A stretch of 22,468 nucleotides of DNA from the IMG/VR virus record IMGVR_UViG_3300025070_000256, positions 1 through 22,468 of that record; one strand, 5' to 3'. Below the pieces are notes generated by a model that worked only from the letters and a program-made list of their open reading frames with translations, had not been told where the DNA came from and did no database searches. Both the position numbers and the translations under genes were made by a program. The DNA is from a virus. Below are positions 21,257 to 22,468 of this stretch, one piece after another. The number at the start of each line of letters is the position of its first letter. Positions within the stretch are counted from its first letter, which is position 1.

Positions 21257-21369
21257 AAAAGCAAATTGGGGTAGCATTCTGCCCAACGGATGAAAAGAGA
21301 ACTATTGTCACCTTTGATAAACTATCTAAAGTGTGGGCAACAACAACCTTTAACACCAAAGAGAGATGA
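21253..21369 (+). CDS. Array microprotein 6 (38 aa, ends FNTKER)
   Basis: A 38-residue protein (MKKQIGVAFCPTDEKRTIVT...) with strand-like segments and a single Cys. The family is not recognised. It is bounded by the fifth and sixth repeats and overlaps both neighbours as ATGA; that framing is the main evidence for it. Confidence 0.55.
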   Translation: MKKQIGVAFCPTDEKRTIVTFDKLSKVWATTTFNTKER

Positions 21370-21455
21370 TAGAATTTAAGTGGATGGTAGTTATACTAAC
21401 GATTGCCGTTAGCATATTAATGATTTACCTAACAGGAAAAAGAGAAGAGGAATGA
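21366..21455 (+). CDS. Array microprotein 7, single-pass membrane protein (29 aa)
   Basis: A 29-residue protein: MIEFKW, a hydrophobic helix (MVVILTIAVSILMIYL) and a charged tail (TGKREEE). It should sit in the inner membrane with one span. It starts in the sixth repeat, and its stop overlaps the next start as ATGA. The function is unknown; size and topology resemble other phage membrane microproteins. Confidence 0.55.
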   Translation: MIEFKWMVVILTIAVSILMIYLTGKREEE

Positions 21456-21637
21456 TACGCAAAAGAAAACACATAAGAGAGATACAGAAATACTTGGAGA
21501 TGTTAATGATAGACCAAGTAAACATAACACTACACGCCAGTAGATTTGGATGGAGTGAAGACATACAGAAACAACTGACCAACTCAGCACTACTTATCCG
21601 TAAGTATCAGAGAAGGTTACGATTAATAAAAATGTAA
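21452..21637 (+). CDS. Small basic helical protein (61 aa)
   Basis: A 61-residue strongly basic protein (RKRKHIREIQKYLEMLM ... LLIRKYQRRLRLIKM), probably two helices. The charge suggests nucleic acid contact. The family is not recognised. It is coupled to the previous gene by ATGA and lies 1 nt before the next ATG. No junction repeat is present from here on. Confidence 0.65.
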   Translation: MIRKRKHIREIQKYLEMLMIDQVNITLHASRFGWSEDIQKQLTNSALLIRKYQRRLRLIKM

Positions 21638-21638
21638 T

Positions 21639-21944
21639 ATGAGTGACGAAGGACAAATGATTTATGACGTTGGTGTACGCCTTGCTTGGAAGAAGAAGCG
21701 TGGTAACGGATACACCAATATGTATCAAGGTACAAAGGACAGACCCTTTCAGTTTGTTACAAGAGCAAAGTCTCTTGACCACATCAATCGCAATCCCGAG
21801 ATGATAGCAAAGATGATGTCGTTTGTAGGAGCAACAGGTAAAAGCGTTTACGATTTCCATATCATAGAGGAGTTCTATCGTAAGGAAATAAGCAATAGCT
21901 TTTCACATAAAGAGGAAGATTACAGCAAAGAATTTGGAGAATAA
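21639..21944 (+). CDS. Hypothetical protein upstream of helicase (101 aa)
   Basis: A 101-residue protein (MSDEGQMIYDVGVRLAWKKKRGNGYTNMYQ...) with a Lys/Arg-rich start, FQFVTRAKSLDHINRNPEM in the middle and a polar C-terminus (HKEEDYSKEFGE). The family is not recognised. It lies 12 nt before the helicase gene and may be co-expressed with it. Confidence 0.65.
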   Translation: MSDEGQMIYDVGVRLAWKKKRGNGYTNMYQGTKDRPFQFVTRAKSLDHINRNPEMIAKMMSFVGATGKSVYDFHIIEEFYRKEISNSFSHKEEDYSKEFGE

Positions 21945-21956
21945 AAAACAAGAGCA

Positions 21957-22468
21957 ATGAGAAACATTATTTACAAAGCAGAGGACGTAGTAGACTCACT
22001 GTCTACACTACGCAAGGAAGGAGTTAAGAAGGGTGCTTGGACAGGATTTGATTCCTTGTTTGACAAGTATTCAGTTAAGAAAGGTAGCACCACATACATC
22101 TATGCTGGGGCGCATCAAGGTAAATCACAGTTCGGGTTTGAACTAATGATGAACCTATCAGAGTTTAGCGGTTGGAAGTGGGCAGTATATACTCCCGAGA
22201 CAGGCTCACCTACTGAGGTGTTTGCGGAATTGCTATGGGTGTATCTGCGTAAGCCATTCCTAATCAATGACCATCTCACTGCTACAGATGAGGAGACAGA
22301 GAAGGCTATTGAGTTTATCAACTCACACTTCTACTTAATTGATAGCGGTCTACAAGACCTCAGCATTGAGGGATTCTACACAGCAGTAGAGACTATTGAA
22401 GAAGATAACTTCATCACTATTGATGGATGTATGGTTGACCCATTCACTGAGATTAGAACAGATGTTTC
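21957..22468 (+). CDS. DnaB/RecA-like replicative helicase, N-terminal part (cut by window edge)
   Basis: An open frame of 170 codons runs off the right edge. The pattern TGFDSLFDKYSVKKGSTTYIYAGAHQGKSQFGFELMMNLSE has the 'TG...LD......KG....I.G.PG.GKS' layout of DnaB/Twinkle-type helicases, with Walker A GAHQGKSQ at 51-58. VYTPETGSPTEV (77-88) matches the segment that carries the catalytic glutamate (Glu82), and NFITIDG (151-157, Asp156) the Walker B strand. The middle Gly-Pro of the usual Walker A is AHQ here. It would unwind the phage replication fork. The start ATG is 12 nt after the previous stop; no N-terminal primase domain precedes it in this gene. Confidence 0.75.
   Translation, partial: MRNIIYKAEDVVDSLSTLRKEGVKKGAWTGFDSLFDKYSVKKGSTTYIYAGAHQGKSQFGFELMMNLSEFSGWKWAVYTPETGSPTEVFAELLWVYLRKPFLINDHLTATDEETEKAIEFINSHFYLIDSGLQDLSIEGFYTAVETIEEDNFITIDGCMVDPFTEIRTDV

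Larger units (their letters stand above)
20096..21369 (+). repeat. Six near-identical gene-junction repeats
   Basis: A 23-nt element with core AACACCAAAGAGARATGA occurs at 20096-20118, 20257-20279, 20466-20488, 20815-20837, 21234-21256 and 21347-21369. Four copies begin with CCTTTAACAC. In each copy the final ATG starts the next small gene; in the last five the element also encodes the last residues (NTKEK or NTKER) and TGA stop of the previous gene. Differences are few: R3 has AACACAAAAG, R2 begins CTTGTAACACC, and the position before ATG is A or G. The first copy ends no gene. Confidence 0.85.

Noticed and set aside
20096-21369. CRISPR-like array
   Set aside because: The repeats are regularly placed at gene junctions, but the intervals vary from about 110 to 400 nt and are coding, so this is not a repeat-spacer array.

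Overview
The window is part of the genome of a tailed phage (siphovirus-like, HK97-type head) of a Bacteroidota host, most likely a flavobacterium. The evidence is: AT-rich DNA; tightly packed genes joined by ATGA/TAATG overlaps; few Shine-Dalgarno sequences; several promoters resembling the Bacteroidota TTTG / TAnnTTTG pattern; and gene families seen in phages of that phylum. All genes fit the standard bacterial code. No integrase, repressor or attachment site is visible here.

Layout. Two gene blocks diverge from a control region at 12244-12723. The leftward block (12243 to 1) is the packaging and structural module: a small CxxC protein, small and large terminase, a possible tail chaperone, a possible tail terminator and tail-completion protein, a 1086-residue tape measure, two tail proteins, a two-domain phage protein of unknown role, and a fused XkdF-like protease/scaffold. 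It reaches the start codon of the next gene, probably the major capsid protein, at the window edge. No portal gene is visible, and the head genes lie after the tail genes.

The rightward block (12724 to 22468) has three parts. First, 12.7-16.9 kb holds small accessory genes, one larger conserved phage gene with a CX6CX3C cluster, an SH3-like protein and a YubB-like protein. It also holds a GC-rich, strongly folded non-coding stretch. Second, 16.98-19.99 kb is a regulation/recombination cassette: a sigma-like factor, a DnaA domain IV-like protein overlapping it by about 134 nt, an ERF annealing protein, a RecE-like nuclease, a second DnaA-domain-IV-like protein, and a small protein with an SSB-type acidic tail. 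It closes with a clear terminator. Third, 20.1-21.9 kb is a run of very small translationally coupled genes, most joined by one repeated junction sequence. The start of a DnaB/RecA-like helicase closes the window.

How the parts may work together (inference). The rightward genes would be expressed early and drive replication and recombination: annealing protein, exonuclease, ssDNA-tail protein, helicase and DnaA-like DNA binders. The sigma-like protein could switch on the leftward structural block. A shared TAATAGTAT repeat family occurs only in the divergent control region and just upstream of the sigma-like gene, so those two sites may answer to one regulator. The most unusual feature is the set of six near-identical junction repeats at 20096-21369. 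Each carries the start codon of the next small gene, and five also form the C-terminus NTKE(K/R) and stop of the previous gene.
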